A program made the translations under genes and the position numbers. From Macrothele yani (taxonomy: Eukaryota > Arthropoda > Arachnida > Araneae > Macrothelidae), in NCBI GenBank assembly GCA_039090855.1, contig CM076999.1, positions 114,079,072-114,143,071 of the forward strand: a stretch of DNA of 64,000 bases, read 5' to 3'. Shown piece by piece: positions 62,830-64,000 of the stretch. Within the stretch, counting starts at the first letter, position 1. Every line of letters begins with the position of its first letter. The notes beneath the pieces are model-generated. The model was not told the DNA's origin and ran no database searches. It worked only from the letters and a program-made list of their open reading frames with translations.

Positions 62830-63110
62830 TTTTTGGAAGGGGTCGGAGCCCGGGGTCATGGGTCATGGGTCCCCATACAAAATTTCTGTAAAATCTATAG
62901 TTTTCAATTTAGAACAACCAAATTTGGTATACTATCTCAGGGTACTTTAACTTAGACCGTAGACTGTTTTCGGATGAGGTCGGAGCCTGAGGTCAAGGAA
63001 CACCCATACAAAATTTTCGTAAAACGTTCCATTTCTTACTTTTAAGAACTGCAACACAATTCAGCACTCCAATACCCTATCTATGGTCTAACTTAGAGAC
63101 CGTAGATAAC
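62830..63110. repeat. Two degenerate direct copies of a ~140-bp segment
   Basis: ggtcggagcccggggtcatg and ggtcggagcctgaggtcaag start equivalent blocks. Both then have cccatacaaaattt, cgtaaaa/tgtaaaa and later an acttagaccgtag or acttagagaccgtag. Moderately diverged. Confidence 0.65.
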
Positions 63111-63598
63111 AATTAAAGTGCAAAAATATTCGATTAATGATGTATTAAAAACACAAATGCATAAACGTTAGCTTTCACCACAAACGGGCGGTTTCATCAG
63201 GAAGAAATGCAATGTAATGTAAATAGGGAGTTCTCGATATCAAAATTCGGAACGGTAAATAAAAGGATGATCAATGCCAATGTTAAGTCGCATGCACGCA
63301 ACATGACATAGGTACATTGCATTTCATTGTTGAGGGATTCTCAGAAGTGCATGCTGGATGTACGGCAGTTCTATAGATGCCTCCTCGAAGGTAAGTATTT
63401 CCATTCCTTTACCTCTCTTTTTTGTTTTGTAAAACTATTAGAGGTATGCAAAAGCCTTCGACGCCCTCGCTATAGCGGGCGCTGTAAGTGTCTAACCGGC
63501 CGGCGACCCGTGCTGTCAGTTCGTACATGAAGCCGAACATGGCTGTAGGAAAAGTTCATTTGAGGCACTGTTTGTTATTCATATTAATTTAGGGAAAA
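63111..63598. other. No feature recognised
   Basis: Unassigned. No recognisable domain in the short frames. Confidence 0.4.
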
Positions 63599-63826
63599 GT
63601 GCGAGTGAAGCATACGGTTCAATATGTCAGGATTACGGCGAAACGGTTATGGGTGAGCGGACGTGTCGATAATGGCCTGCTAGTTTTAAGAAAAGTTGAT
63701 GTAAACTTGGAAGACAAGCCACGTGCAGGTAGACCGCAGGAACTCGCAGACGAGGAGCTGGAATCGGTGCTGCAAGAGGATGCCACACAACCTATAATGA
63801 ATAAAATTCTCCGGCTGGACGTGTAG
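63599..63826 (+). pseudogene. Mariner N-terminal fragment, copy 5
   Basis: A 75-codon frame. NLEDKPRAGRPQELADEELESVLQEDATQ corresponds to the linker between the two helix-turn-helix units of mariner transposases (F.LEDKPRSGRP..LDDE.L...LEEDP.QT). The preceding VSGRVDNGLLVLRKVDV is a decayed version of the first helix-turn-helix end. Nothing follows beyond 63826. Confidence 0.7.
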
Positions 63827-64000
63827 TGCAGGAAAGCTTACGTTAAGTCACGTTAGGGTTATTGAAAGGTCACTTGACGTAGCTAAAGTGTGCTTAATCT
63901 TCAAAGTGCTAGAGTTTGTTTAGGTAAGACACGCACGTGCAATAAATTCCAAGAATATGGAATTTATTTTTACTCAGCGTTCCTCATTATCTTGAATATC
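63827..64000. other. No feature recognised
   Basis: The window end. No signal. Confidence 0.3.

Overview
Kind of organism. This is animal nuclear DNA, not bacterial. It is AT-rich and shows split genes with GT/AG splice signals, SINEs with tRNA-like heads and A-tails, RTE-type LINEs, a Penelope-like reverse transcriptase, several Tc1/mariner families (DD34E, DD34D and a DUF4817-headed type), hAT and foldback-like elements, and many tandem arrays. The transposon mix suggests an invertebrate, most likely an arthropod. That assignment is inference; no marker gene is present.

Layout. 0-4.4 kb: two decayed mariners, the first split by a 38-bp minisatellite. 4.5-10.7 kb: two foldback-like elements (FB-A) around a Tc1-like element and a LINE scrap. 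10.8-12.4 kb: a non-autonomous hAT with an 89-bp array. 12.7-15.7 kb: LINE fragment, Tc1-like element, SINEs. 16.3-17.6 kb: 129-bp array. 18-24.8 kb: mostly unassigned, with a retropepsin fragment and a hAT-like fragment. 24.8-26.6 kb: Penelope-like RT. 26.8-29.5 kb: 29-bp minisatellite. 29.5-31.9 kb: foldback remnant and a 146-bp array. 32.5-34.5 kb: the longest LINE copy. 35.4-36.3 kb: 101-bp array. 37.8-40.9 kb: hAT, LINE, SINE and Tc1-like elements. 41.1-48.75 kb: foldback family FB-B with a LINE-derived array, a deleted hAT, a 41-bp minisatellite and a Tc1-like element. 48.7-57.1 kb: two exons of a minus-strand RING-H2 gene separated by an intron of about 8.1 kb packed with transposons. 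57.4-64 kb: more Tc1/mariner elements and SINEs.

The only convincing host gene is the RING-H2 gene: exon 57046-57125 carries the first zinc-binding half, and exon 48756-48966 carries the second half and a stop codon. The splice phase joins them in frame.

The most unusual object is a 2.1-kb element at 54571-56653 inside that intron. It has terminal inverted repeats flanked by TTAA, a long internal palindrome, and eleven tandem units of about 104 bp derived from the U6 spliceosomal RNA. A wider theme is that tandem arrays repeatedly lie inside terminal-inverted-repeat elements or grow out of transposon sequence (mariner, hAT, LINE, foldback, TTAA element).
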